Assembly (NCBI RefSeq): GCF_046159835.1
Contig: NZ_JBJXCY010000002.1
Coordinates: 806,001-870,000, forward strand
Length of the DNA stretch: 64,000 nucleotides
Source: JACKJK01 sp046159835
GTDB taxonomy: Bacteria > Pseudomonadota > Alphaproteobacteria > Rhizobiales > Tepidamorphaceae
Direction of reading: 5' to 3'
The translations under genes and the position numbers were made by a program. Position 1 is the stretch's first letter. Each line of letters opens with the position of its first letter. Below are positions 8,105-16,572 of the stretch, piece by piece. The notes under the pieces were generated by a model, which saw only the letters and a program-made list of their open reading frames with translations, made no database searches and was not told the DNA's origin.

Positions 8105-9888
8105 TGCGCTGCCTCGCTCACCGCATCGGCCAGCGGCACGCGCACCGTAAAGCACGCACCGCCTTCAGGCGGGTTCATGACAGCGATGGAGCCGGAGAAA
8201 TCCTTGATGATGTTGAAGGTGATGGAAAGCCCCAGGCCAAGGCCTTCGCCGCCTTCCTTGGTGGTCACGAACGGATCGAACACGGCTTCCATCGGCGCAA
8301 CGGAAACGCCAGAGCCATTGTCGCGCACGGTGAGCAACCCGTCGCCACCCTCGTCGCGGATGTCCACCTCCACGTGACCGCCGCCTTCGGGGTGCGCGGC
8401 GAGCGCCGCATCAATGGCATTGGAGACGAGGTTCACCACCACCTGTTCCATGCGCACCATCCCGGCGAGCAGCACGGGGTCGCTCGGGCCATGGCTGACG
8501 CGAACATCGACGCCGCTCTCGCGCCTGCGCGGCTGCAGAACCATGAGGGCCGCATCGACGGCAGCCCGCAGGCTGGTCGGCTGCAGCCGCACGCGCGGCT
8601 TGCGGGCAAACGTCTTCAGCGCACGCGAGATGCCGCCGAGACGCTCCACCAGGCCGCGAATCCGTTTCAGGTTGTCGAGCGCCTGCTCCCCTTGCCCGCG
8701 CGAAATCAGTGTTTCGGCATTGTCGGCATTGGAGAGGATCGCCGCCAGCGGCTGGTTGAACTCATGCGCGATGGAGGCCGACATCTGACCCAGCGCCGCC
8801 AGCTTGGAGGCCTGCAGCAATTCGGTGTGCGCCTGTTGCAGGTCGCGGGTCCGCTCCCGCACGAGGCGCTCCAGCCGCAACGCACCGGCACGGTCGTCGC
8901 GCAGCTTCTGGAACAGGTTCTGCCGCCGCTGCAGGAAGAACAGCGATCCGAGCGCCAGCGACAGCGCGGCAAGTCCGGCCAGCCCGCCGGTCGCGACCGC
9001 GCGCTGCATGATCGGACCGGCATCGACAAGATCGATCATCGTCCATTCGAGCGGAGCCACCACCCGGCGCGTCATCACGTAGGTTCCGGCGAGGGCCTCG
9101 TCGGCGATCTCCACCACGCCCTGGCGTCTGTATCGCAGCACGCCGAGGCCTGGATTGTCGCCACCGCCCGTCAGCCGCTTCAACCGAAGATCGTCGCGGT
9201 TGGACAGAACGATCAGCCCGTCCGGCTGGAACGCCATCACGACATCGCGCGTCAGCACCCATGGCTGCTCGAGCCGCTCGATATCCACCGCGACGCTGAC
9301 GACGCCGTAGATCGCACCGGCCTGCCGCACGGCGCTGGAGAAGACGTAGAGCCGCCGCCCGCTGTCGGAGACGATGGTTTCGCGCCCGAGCCGCCCCTCG
9401 GTTGCCACCTGGAAATGCGTGTCGCGGGACATGTCGAAGCCGACCGCCAGCGCCGGCAGTTCGGAATTGCTCGACGCGATGATGCGGCCATTGGTGTTGG
9501 CGACGGCAATGGCATAGGCACCCGTCAGCGCGGCGTGCTCGCTCAGCAGGTTTTCCGAAAGCCGCGCGGCGAACGCATCCGGCTCCGCGAAGGCTGCCCC
9601 GCCGATCATGGCGCGCACCTGCGTCCGCCGCGCCATCAGCGCGGGAAGGATGCGATACTTGTCGAGCGCGCCCTGGAAGGCTTCCGCGTGGAAGTTGAGC
9701 ACCGCGCGTCCGCGTTGGGAGGCATCGTCGACGAGGTAGCGATAGGTCGAAACCGTCGCGACGATGGCGACTGCAACCGCCGCCAGCACGAAGGCAGCCG
9801 TCACCAGCCGCCAGCGGGCAAGGCTCATCGGCCGGCGCAGGCGAGCCTCGCCGGGCTCGACCATCACCGGTTCGGGCCTCTGCAACAT
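8101..9888 (-). CDS. dctB: Sensor histidine kinase, DctB-like
   Basis: This is a 595-residue membrane sensor. A first transmembrane helix (about residues 28-50, LVTAAFVLAAVAVAIVATV) precedes a periplasmic double-Cache-type domain (about 50-300). A second helix (about 300-318, GLAGLAALSLALGSLFFL) leads into a coiled coil, then a HisKA domain with phospho-accepting His375 in ASIAHEFNQPL, then a HATPase with N box (VVNLVSNAIDAAL), G1 (VRDNGSGV) and GEGLGLGLSI. The FNQPL form of the H-box is typical of DctB/NtrB-like kinases. It should sense dicarboxylate or a similar acid in the periplasm and phosphorylate DctD. The exact start is uncertain because Met codons at residues 9 and 21 are alternatives and no strong ribosome site precedes 9888. 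Confidence 0.92.
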   Translation of the reverse strand: MLQRPEPVMVEPGEARLRRPMSLARWRLVTAAFVLAAVAVAIVATVSTYRYLVDDASQRGRAVLNFHAEAFQGALDKYRILPALMARRTQVRAMIGGAAFAEPDAFAARLSENLLSEHAALTGAYAIAVANTNGRIIASSNSELPALAVGFDMSRDTHFQVATEGRLGRETIVSDSGRRLYVFSSAVRQAGAIYGVVSVAVDIERLEQPWVLTRDVVMAFQPDGLIVLSNRDDLRLKRLTGGGDNPGLGVLRYRRQGVVEIADEALAGTYVMTRRVVAPLEWTMIDLVDAGPIMQRAVATGGLAGLAALSLALGSLFFLQRRQNLFQKLRDDRAGALRLERLVRERTRDLQQAHTELLQASKLAALGQMSASIAHEFNQPLAAILSNADNAETLISRGQGEQALDNLKRIRGLVERLGGISRALKTFARKPRVRLQPTSLRAAVDAALMVLQPRRRESGVDVRVSHGPSDPVLLAGMVRMEQVVVNLVSNAIDAALAAHPEGGGHVEVDIRDEGGDGLLTVRDNGSGVSVAPMEAVFDPFVTTKEGGEGLGLGLSITFNIIKDFSGSIAVMNPPEGGACFTVRVPLADAVSEAAQ

Positions 9889-9969
9889 GGCAGATCAATA
9901 ACCCGAAATCGCTTGCCTTCGCCATGCCCGCCCGCAACCCTGCGCGCCAGCACCGACAAGGACCGACCG

Positions 9970-10596
9970 ATGGCCGACGCCAGCGCAGGACAGAAAGGCA
10001 AGGACTGGGACGTGCGCTACCGCGAAAGTGCGGGCGCGCTGTTCGGTGATGCGCCCAACGATTACCTGCGCATGGTCAGCGCCCGGGAAGGCTTTGCGCC
10101 CGTATCCGCGCTACTCATTGCCGATGGCGACGGGCGCAACGGCACGTGGCTCGCAACACGCGGACTCGCCGTCACCGCCCTCGACCTGTCGGAGGAAGCG
10201 ACCCGGCTGGCGCGTGCCCGCGATGCGGCTTCCGGCGTGACGGTCGAACGCGTCTGCGCCGACGTCACCATTTGGACCCCTCAGGACCGAGCGTGGGACG
10301 CTGCCTTCGTCTTCTACCTGCAAGGGCCGTCAGCGCTGCGCCGCGCTGGGGTCGAGACAGCCCGCGCCGCGCTGAAACCCGGCGGATGGCTTGTGCTGGA
10401 AGGCTTCGCCTCCGGCGGCGACCTGAACATCGGGCCCTCGACCACGGCCAAACGCTATGACCTCGCCGAATTGCGGACGTGGTGCGAAGGGCTGGAGATC
10501 GTCGAACTGGTCAGCGGTGAAGTGCTGCTCGATGAAGGCGCGCGCCACAATGGCCCGGCCCATGTTGTGCGGCTGCTGGCTCGGCGTTCCGCCTGA
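9970..10596 (+). CDS. SAM-dependent class I methyltransferase
   Basis: This 208-residue protein has the Rossmann methyltransferase pattern: motif I ALLIADGDGRNGTWLATRG (about residues 48-66), an acidic strand-2 end (VTALDLSEEATRLAR), motif II-like WDAAFVFYLQGPS and a post-motif strand ALKPGGWLVLEGF. It resembles the small TehB/UbiE-like cytoplasmic methyltransferases; the acceptor molecule cannot be deduced. The ATG at 9970 follows AAGGAC at a usable distance and was chosen over the long open frame upstream, which is antisense to dctB. It is divergent from dctB (81 bases apart) and its stop is 1 base from the end of the convergent TIR-STAND gene. Confidence 0.82.
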   Translation: MADASAGQKGKDWDVRYRESAGALFGDAPNDYLRMVSAREGFAPVSALLIADGDGRNGTWLATRGLAVTALDLSEEATRLARARDAASGVTVERVCADVTIWTPQDRAWDAAFVFYLQGPSALRRAGVETARAALKPGGWLVLEGFASGGDLNIGPSTTAKRYDLAELRTWCEGLEIVELVSGEVLLDEGARHNGPAHVVRLLARRSA

Positions 10597-10597
10597 C

Positions 10598-13500
10598 TTA
10601 CTGCGCCGTCGTACCACTCACGGCGGAGAGTTGTTGAAGTGCCGCCGTCGCGTCCGGGTGCCCCGCCTTCGCGGCCCGTTCCAGCCACTGGCGCGCGGCC
10701 TGCGGATCGGCTGCCACGCCGGTCCCGTCCCGGTACATCAATCCGAGCTTCAGCATCGCTTCGGGATCATTCATCGAGGCGGCGGTCCGGTAGTGCGTCA
10801 GCGCCTTGTCCATGTCGGCCGGCACGACCTCGCCCTCGGCGTGTATATCACCGAGCTTCACATGAGCCGCCGACAGTCCGTTGTCGGCAGCCTGCTGGAA
10901 ATAGGCTAGGCCGGCGAGTGCATCCGGCTCGACGCCGATGCCCTCCATGTGCACGCGCCCGAGATTGTACATGCCTTGCGCGACGCCGGCTTCCGCCGCC
11001 TTGCCGTACCAGTGGATCGCGGCGTCGATATCCTGCTCCACGCCCTCGCCGCGCTCCAACAGCCAGCCCAGCGAATTGTAGGCGAAGGTGTTGCCGCCCT
11101 CGGCCGCCTGCTTCGACAGTTCCGCGACGCGGACGAGATCCTTCTCGCCGCCGCGCCCGTCGTAATACATGCCGGCGAGATTCATCATCGCGTAGACTTG
11201 TCCCGCGTCCGCCGCCTGCTGGTAGATGCGGCGTGCCTGGGCAAAGTCCTGCGGCACGGCAACGCCGTTCTCGTAGAACGTGGCGACGGAGTTCAGCCCG
11301 TCCGCGTTGCCGAGATCCGCTGACTGGCGGTAGTGCTCCAGCGCGCGTTCGTGGTCGACCTCAACGCCAAGCCCGTTCTGGTAGATCCAGCCGACATTGT
11401 TCATGGCGTAGTCGCTGCCCTGCTCTGCGGCAGCCTGCGACCACTCGAGCGCCTTTGCGTAATCCTTCTCCAGCCCGAAGCCCTGGATGTAGCTGTCGGC
11501 GAGGTTGTTCATCGCCTTGATGTTGCCCTTGCGCGCGCCTTGCTCGAACAGCGCGCGCGCCTTCGCCTCGTCAGCCTCCACGCCATGGCCGTGGCGGTAC
11601 ACCCAGCCAAGTCCGTTCATGGCATCGCTGTTGCCGGCCTCGACGCCGCGCTCGTAGTAGGAGATCGCAAGCGCAGGGTCGGCCTCGCCGCCATGCTCGT
11701 TCAGCACCATGTCGGCAAGGTTCGCCCACGATGCCGGGTTGCCGGCTTCCGCCGATTGCAGGTAGAGCGCGCGGGCCTTTGCAAAGTCCTGCTCGACGCC
11801 GCGCCCTGTCTGGTAGAGCTCGGCAAGGCCCGCCATGGCCAGCGGATCGCCCTGGTCGGCGCCGATCTGGAACAGTTCCGCCGAGCGCGCGTCGTCCGTG
11901 CCCGCGCCGCCTTCCCCCTTGGCCAGCATCGCCTCCATCACGGCGGCGCGCGCATGGCCCATGTTGCGGGCCTCTTCCAGCAGTGCAGCGGACTTCTCGT
12001 TGTCGCCGCTGGCGCTCGCCATCATGCCTTCCCAGAACAGCTTGTCGGCGGATGCCGTGCGGTACAGCCCGTAGATCTGCCAGGCCCCGATTCCCATGAC
12101 GAGGGCTGCCGCCACTGACCCGCCGGCGATCATCCGGTAGAGGCGGCGCTCCTTTTTCAACCGGTTCGTTTCCGCCTCGCGGCGTTCGGTTTCAGCCCGC
12201 CTCGCGGCATCGAGATAGTCGCGCTCCGTTTCGCTGAGGAGACCAGCAAGGTCCGGACGCGCCGAGGCAGTCTCTGCCGCCTCCAGCCGCCCGCCGGTAT
12301 GGGCAAGCCACGCCGCGTCACGGTCATTGGCCTGCCATTCGCGCGCGGCAGTCCGCAGGATGTCGAGAGCGCCCAGCGACCATGAATCTTCCTCAAGCCA
12401 TGTCTGCAGCAGGCCCCACTGGCGCAGCAGCGCTTCGTGTGCCGGCTCGATGGTCGTCTCGCCGCTGTCGCGGGCGATGTCGGTTGCCAGCAGGCGCTGG
12501 TCGACGAGAAGTTGCAGCAGCGGGCGCACGTCTTTGGGGATTTCCGCGAGGCGCGCCACGCGGCGGCGCGGCGTGCCGGTCTCCGGGTCGATGCCAGCAA
12601 GCCACGGGATCATGCCGCGCCGAAGCAGGGCGTATCGCTCCGCCTCACCGCGCGGAATATCCGGGTTGGTGTCGGCGGCCTTCATGGCCTGTTTCACCGC
12701 CGCCTCGATGGACCCCGCGACGCCGCCGAGGTCTTCGTATTCCTCCAACTTGAGATCGCCGTCGCCGCCATGTTCGCGGTAGAGGCGCTCCAGCGTGAAG
12801 GCGAGCAGCGGCAGCGCGTCCTTTCCGCGTCCCTGGTCGATATCGGCCAGCAGCCGCTCGACCAGTTGCTCCTCGATGCGCAACGCCCGGTCCGTGCCTT
12901 CGAGCCGCCGCGCCGGACCGACGATCACGTCGGAATAGGTGCCGCGCGGCATCGGCGGCAGGTCGAATGCGACGCGCCGCACGCCCTCCAGTTCCGCAGC
13001 CGATTGCAGCGCCTCGAAGCTCTCCGAGCGGATTGTGAAGAGCGCAATCATCGGCACGCTGTCATCGCTCAACAGTTCGCGCAGCAGCGTCAGGAATTCG
13101 TGCGCTTCCTCCGCACCGTCGGCGGCAAAGAGTTCCTCGCCCTGGTCGATGGGCAAGACCAGTGTCGGGCGGTCTTCATCCGCGCCAAACTCGCCAATGC
13201 GTTTCAGCAGGGCCGCCGTCTCGGTGGCTCCGGCTTCGATGGCCTTGCGTATCTCGGCGCGCGTCGGGCGTGGGCTCGCCTTCGAAAGGCCCTCTTCAAG
13301 AACAGCGATCAGGCCTTCCTCGCCGGTGATCGCGGCACGCTCCGGCCGAAGCGGCGGTAATGGCAGGAAGTGGCGATCCTCGCGCGTCAGCCTTGGCAAA
13401 AGTCCGGCCCGCATGAAGGAGGACTTGCCCGCGCCCGATGCGCCGAGAATGGCCATCAGCCTTGGAGACGCCGCTTCGCGCAGGCCCCGCATCGCGTCCA

Positions 13501-14095
13501 TGCCGAGCACGATCTGCCCGTCGCGCCCGAAGAAGATGCCGGCATCTTCCGCCGCCAGCGCCTTGAGACCGCGATAGGGCGAGCGGTCGGGATCGTCCGC
13601 CGGGGGCCACGCGAAGTGCCGCGCGTCGAGACCGGCTTCCGCAAGGCCGATGCGCAGACGCTTCAGCCCGTCCGAGGACAGCTTGACCTCGACGCTTTCG
13701 TCGCCCGGCGGCGGGCGCACGGTCGACACGTGGTCGCGCGCACCAGCGGTGAGATCCACAAGTTGCCATTCGGCGGTGAGTTCGCTCGGCAGGTCGGAAA
13801 GGTCCACCGGTTCGATGATGGCGGCAGCGATGCGCTTGTTCATCTGCTTGGCAAGCAGGAACTCCGCCACGCACCACTTCGAGTCGTGCCAAGCCGGCGA
13901 GACGAGGAACAGCACGAGCTGGCAGCGTTCGGCGGCGTGTTTCAGCGCTTCCTGCCAGCGCTCGCCCGCCTTCAATCCGCGATGCGGGTCGAGGTCGAGG
14001 AACAGGTCGTTCCAACCCTGCTCGGCGAGCCACTCGCTCACCGCCATCGCGGCGGCGTTGTCGCGGCTGGAATGGGATATGAAAATGCGCGCCAT
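10598..14095 (-). CDS. TIR - STAND NTPase - transmembrane - Sel1-repeat protein
   Basis: This 1165-residue signalling-type protein has four parts. Residues 1-130 are a TIR domain, starting MARIFISHSSRD, with the putative catalytic Glu78 in SKWCVAEF. Residues 172-600 form an nSTAND1-like NTPase, introduced by SPYRGLKALAAEDAGIFFGR, with Walker A GASGAGKSS at 218-226 and Walker B LVLPIDQGEEL near 312-322. A charged coiled coil (about 620-648) leads to one transmembrane helix (about 652-678). The rest holds about 12-13 Sel1-like repeats of 36 residues. TIR domains with this Glu often cleave NAD+, and STAND proteins act as ligand-triggered switches in immunity or stress signalling. The repeats probably bind a partner, on the opposite side of the membrane if the helix spans it once. 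No defence genes adjoin it. A role in defence or programmed growth arrest is inference. Confidence 0.9.
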   Translation of the reverse strand: MARIFISHSSRDNAAAMAVSEWLAEQGWNDLFLDLDPHRGLKAGERWQEALKHAAERCQLVLFLVSPAWHDSKWCVAEFLLAKQMNKRIAAAIIEPVDLSDLPSELTAEWQLVDLTAGARDHVSTVRPPPGDESVEVKLSSDGLKRLRIGLAEAGLDARHFAWPPADDPDRSPYRGLKALAAEDAGIFFGRDGQIVLGMDAMRGLREAASPRLMAILGASGAGKSSFMRAGLLPRLTREDRHFLPLPPLRPERAAITGEEGLIAVLEEGLSKASPRPTRAEIRKAIEAGATETAALLKRIGEFGADEDRPTLVLPIDQGEELFAADGAEEAHEFLTLLRELLSDDSVPMIALFTIRSESFEALQSAAELEGVRRVAFDLPPMPRGTYSDVIVGPARRLEGTDRALRIEEQLVERLLADIDQGRGKDALPLLAFTLERLYREHGGDGDLKLEEYEDLGGVAGSIEAAVKQAMKAADTNPDIPRGEAERYALLRRGMIPWLAGIDPETGTPRRRVARLAEIPKDVRPLLQLLVDQRLLATDIARDSGETTIEPAHEALLRQWGLLQTWLEEDSWSLGALDILRTAAREWQANDRDAAWLAHTGGRLEAAETASARPDLAGLLSETERDYLDAARRAETERREAETNRLKKERRLYRMIAGGSVAAALVMGIGAWQIYGLYRTASADKLFWEGMMASASGDNEKSAALLEEARNMGHARAAVMEAMLAKGEGGAGTDDARSAELFQIGADQGDPLAMAGLAELYQTGRGVEQDFAKARALYLQSAEAGNPASWANLADMVLNEHGGEADPALAISYYERGVEAGNSDAMNGLGWVYRHGHGVEADEAKARALFEQGARKGNIKAMNNLADSYIQGFGLEKDYAKALEWSQAAAEQGSDYAMNNVGWIYQNGLGVEVDHERALEHYRQSADLGNADGLNSVATFYENGVAVPQDFAQARRIYQQAADAGQVYAMMNLAGMYYDGRGGEKDLVRVAELSKQAAEGGNTFAYNSLGWLLERGEGVEQDIDAAIHWYGKAAEAGVAQGMYNLGRVHMEGIGVEPDALAGLAYFQQAADNGLSAAHVKLGDIHAEGEVVPADMDKALTHYRTAASMNDPEAMLKLGLMYRDGTGVAADPQAARQWLERAAKAGHPDATAALQQLSAVSGTTAQ

Positions 14096-14224
14096 TGTCT
14101 GCCCGTCGGCTGATTTTCACTTTGCGTCAGCTTAGAGATCGCGCGCGGGCCTGTCTTCACCCGCTTGCGTCAAATGCTCTGCGCCAAGACAATCAACAAA
14201 AAATGCTGGAATGAAGGCTTCTCC

Positions 14225-15265
14225 ATGCGCGCCACCAAGACAGTTCACGTCATCTCCTGCCACGCGGAAGGCGAGGTTGGCGACGTCATCGTCGGCGGGG
14301 TCGCGCCGCCACCCGGCGAAACGCTGTGGGCGCAGCGCGATTTCATCGCCCGCGACGGCACATTGCGCAACTTCGTGCTGAACGAGCCGCGCGGCGGTGT
14401 CTTTCGCCATGTGAACCTGCTGGTTCCGCCCAAGCACCCGGACGCGCAGATGGGTTTCATCATCATGGAACCGGAGGATACGCCGCCGATGTCCGGCTCG
14501 AACTCGATCTGCGTTGCGACCGTGCTGCTTGACGCAGGCATCGTGGAAATGCACGAACCCGTGACCGAACTGACCCTGGAAGCTCCCGGCGGGCTGATCC
14601 GCATTTCTGCTCGCTGCGAGGGTGGCAAGGCGAAGTCGATCACCGTTCGCAATGTCGCATCCTTTGCGGGCAAGCTGGATCAGGCACTTGAGGTGCCGGG
14701 CGTCGGCACGCTCAACGTCGATACGGCCTTCGGCGGCGACAGCTTCGTGGTGGTCGATGCGGCAGCGACGGGCTTCTCCATTATCGCAGACGAAGCCCGC
14801 GCCATCGCAGAAACCGGCGTGAAGATCACCAATGCCGCCAACGAACAGCTTGGCTTCACCCATCCCGAGAACGCCGATTGGCGGCATATTTCGTTCTGCC
14901 TGTTCAAGGGGCCGCTGGAGGAAACCGCCGAGGGACTTGCAGTCCGCCACGCGGTCGCGATCCAACCCGGCAAGGTTGACCGCTCACCGACCGGGACGGC
15001 GCTCAGTGCGCACATGGCGTTGCTTCATGCGCGCGGGCGCATGGAGGCAGGCGACACGCTCACCGCGCGTTCGATCATCGGTTCGCGCTTCGACGGGCGC
15101 ATCGCGGAAGAGACAATGCTCGGAAGCACGCCCGCCATCGTACCGGAAATCACCGGCCGCGCGTGGATCACCGGCATCCACCAGCACATGCTCGACCCCG
15201 AAGACCCCTGGCCCGGCGGCTACAAGCTGAAGGACACTTGGGGCATAGATACATCGGGCATCTGA
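14225..15265 (+). CDS. Proline racemase superfamily enzyme (hydroxyproline epimerase / trans-3-hydroxyproline dehydratase type), Ser/Thr active-site pair
   Basis: The 346-residue enzyme aligns end to end with the proline racemase fold. The two catalytic positions are Ser90 in MSGSNSICVAT and Thr256 in DRSPTGTA, where proline racemases and 4-hydroxyproline epimerases have Cys or Ser in the first and Cys in the second. A Thr in the second position is known from trans-3-hydroxy-L-proline dehydratases, which normally keep Cys in the first. The Ser/Thr combination makes the activity uncertain: dehydratase is the better guess, epimerase is possible. The ATG at 14225 was preferred because GAAGG lies upstream and it starts at the family's N-terminus. 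It is transcribed divergently from the TIR-STAND gene, 129 bases apart. Confidence 0.85.
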   Translation: MRATKTVHVISCHAEGEVGDVIVGGVAPPPGETLWAQRDFIARDGTLRNFVLNEPRGGVFRHVNLLVPPKHPDAQMGFIIMEPEDTPPMSGSNSICVATVLLDAGIVEMHEPVTELTLEAPGGLIRISARCEGGKAKSITVRNVASFAGKLDQALEVPGVGTLNVDTAFGGDSFVVVDAAATGFSIIADEARAIAETGVKITNAANEQLGFTHPENADWRHISFCLFKGPLEETAEGLAVRHAVAIQPGKVDRSPTGTALSAHMALLHARGRMEAGDTLTARSIIGSRFDGRIAEETMLGSTPAIVPEITGRAWITGIHQHMLDPEDPWPGGYKLKDTWGIDTSGI

Positions 15266-15350
15266 CCACCCCGCGCACCGGTTTGTGAGTTGCAATCGCC
15301 GCGATTGACTGCGAGTCTTCCTGCTCCGGAACGAATTCACGGACATCCCA

Positions 15351-16499
15351 ATGCTCACAGCCGCTTGCAGAATGCTCGGGTTGTGTCTCGTGGTGCTTTG
15401 CGCTGCGACGGCGGCGCATGCCGATGTCATCGACGAGGACGACCGGGTGGAGGTGCCGCAGGAGTACCGCCGGCTCGCCGAGGGTGTCGGCCTTCTCTAC
15501 AACACCAATGCCTCCTTCGCCTGCACCGCCTTCTGCGTCGCGCGCGACGTGATCGCCACCAATGCCCATTGCCTCATCCGGCAGCGGGTCGACGCGAAGC
15601 CGGTGATGTCGAAAGACTTCCGATTTTCCTTACACGGGCCGCTGGCCGGATACGAGGAATCGCGCCTGACCTTGCGCGCGGTCAGCGACGACCAGCCGCG
15701 CCTGTCGTTTGCCGCGGGCGGGTTTTCCAACGGTGCCTCGATTTCCAGCCAGGCGGGTGACTGGGCCTTTGCCAAGCTGCAATTCGGCATCTGCGAAAAG
15801 CGCGAGCTCAAGATCGGCGAAGCCGATATCGACGAGTTGACGAAGGCAGGCCGCGACAAGCGCCTGTTCATGATCGGCTACCACGGCGACAAGATGCTGG
15901 TGGAGAAATGGCTCTCCCCGGACTGCACGGTGCGCTCTCCGGAAGACCGGAAATACTTCCTCCCGAGCCAGCGCCGCGAGATGCGCCGCGCAGGCGTCCA
16001 GCTGCCGCACACCTGCGACATGACCGAGGGTGCATCCGGTTCGCCGATCTTCCTCAAGGAACCCGAAAGCGAGGACTACAGCGTCGTCGCCATCAACTCC
16101 GGCAGCGTCGGCCACGTGCGCTACCGCGAGAGCGCCAATGGCCGGAGCCGCAAGGTGCTGGCCCGCAACGTCACGAACCTCTCCGTCATGTCCACTGCCT
16201 TCGCCCGCCAGCTTGAGCGCTTCTCCGGCGAGGACCTGCTGCATGACATCGAGGACTTCCGCCAGTTGCAGGCGCTCCTGAAGGAGAAGGGCTACTACCG
16301 CAGCAAGATCGACGGGCTATACGGCCCCGGCACGCGGGCGGCAATCGTCGCGCGCGAAAAGGAACTGGGCCTGGTCTCGCTCGGCATGCCGACACTCAGC
16401 CTGCTGCGCGACCTCGAACTGGAATTGCGGCCCCGCTACATCCTGCCCATCGACCCGGAAGCGGCTTCCGCGCGGTTCGACACCTCTCCGCACCCTTGA
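15351..16499 (+). CDS. Secreted trypsin-like serine protease with C-terminal peptidoglycan-binding domain
   Basis: This 382-residue protein starts with a signal peptide (MLTAACRMLGLCLVVLCAAT, cleavage near AHA). A chymotrypsin-fold protease domain (about residues 40-290) carries a full catalytic triad: His73 in IATNAHC, Asp137 in GDWAF and Ser229 in EGASGSP. Several cysteines may form disulfides. Residues 298-340 match the peptidoglycan-binding type 1 fold (LKEKGYYRSKIDGLYGPGTRAAI). It is therefore probably a periplasmic protease tethered to the cell wall. The gene starts 85 bases after the racemase-family gene and 73 bases before the quinone reductase, all rightward, but the functions give no clear shared pathway. 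Confidence 0.85.
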   Translation: MLTAACRMLGLCLVVLCAATAAHADVIDEDDRVEVPQEYRRLAEGVGLLYNTNASFACTAFCVARDVIATNAHCLIRQRVDAKPVMSKDFRFSLHGPLAGYEESRLTLRAVSDDQPRLSFAAGGFSNGASISSQAGDWAFAKLQFGICEKRELKIGEADIDELTKAGRDKRLFMIGYHGDKMLVEKWLSPDCTVRSPEDRKYFLPSQRREMRRAGVQLPHTCDMTEGASGSPIFLKEPESEDYSVVAINSGSVGHVRYRESANGRSRKVLARNVTNLSVMSTAFARQLERFSGEDLLHDIEDFRQLQALLKEKGYYRSKIDGLYGPGTRAAIVAREKELGLVSLGMPTLSLLRDLELELRPRYILPIDPEAASARFDTSPHP

Positions 16500-16572
16500 A
16501 CGACCGCGGGCTTGCCCCGCGCCGCAACTCCCGCTCCAATCGCGCGAAGGAACAGCGGGGAGGAAAGCGGCC

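Noticed and set aside
8104..9969. Long plus-strand frame running into the methyltransferase
   Set aside because: It is antisense to dctB; only the part from the ATG at 9970 has family similarity and a ribosome site.
10598..16499. A defence island formed by the TIR-STAND gene and the trypsin-like protease gene
   Set aside because: They are on opposite strands with an unrelated racemase-family gene between them, and no other defence or mobile gene is near.
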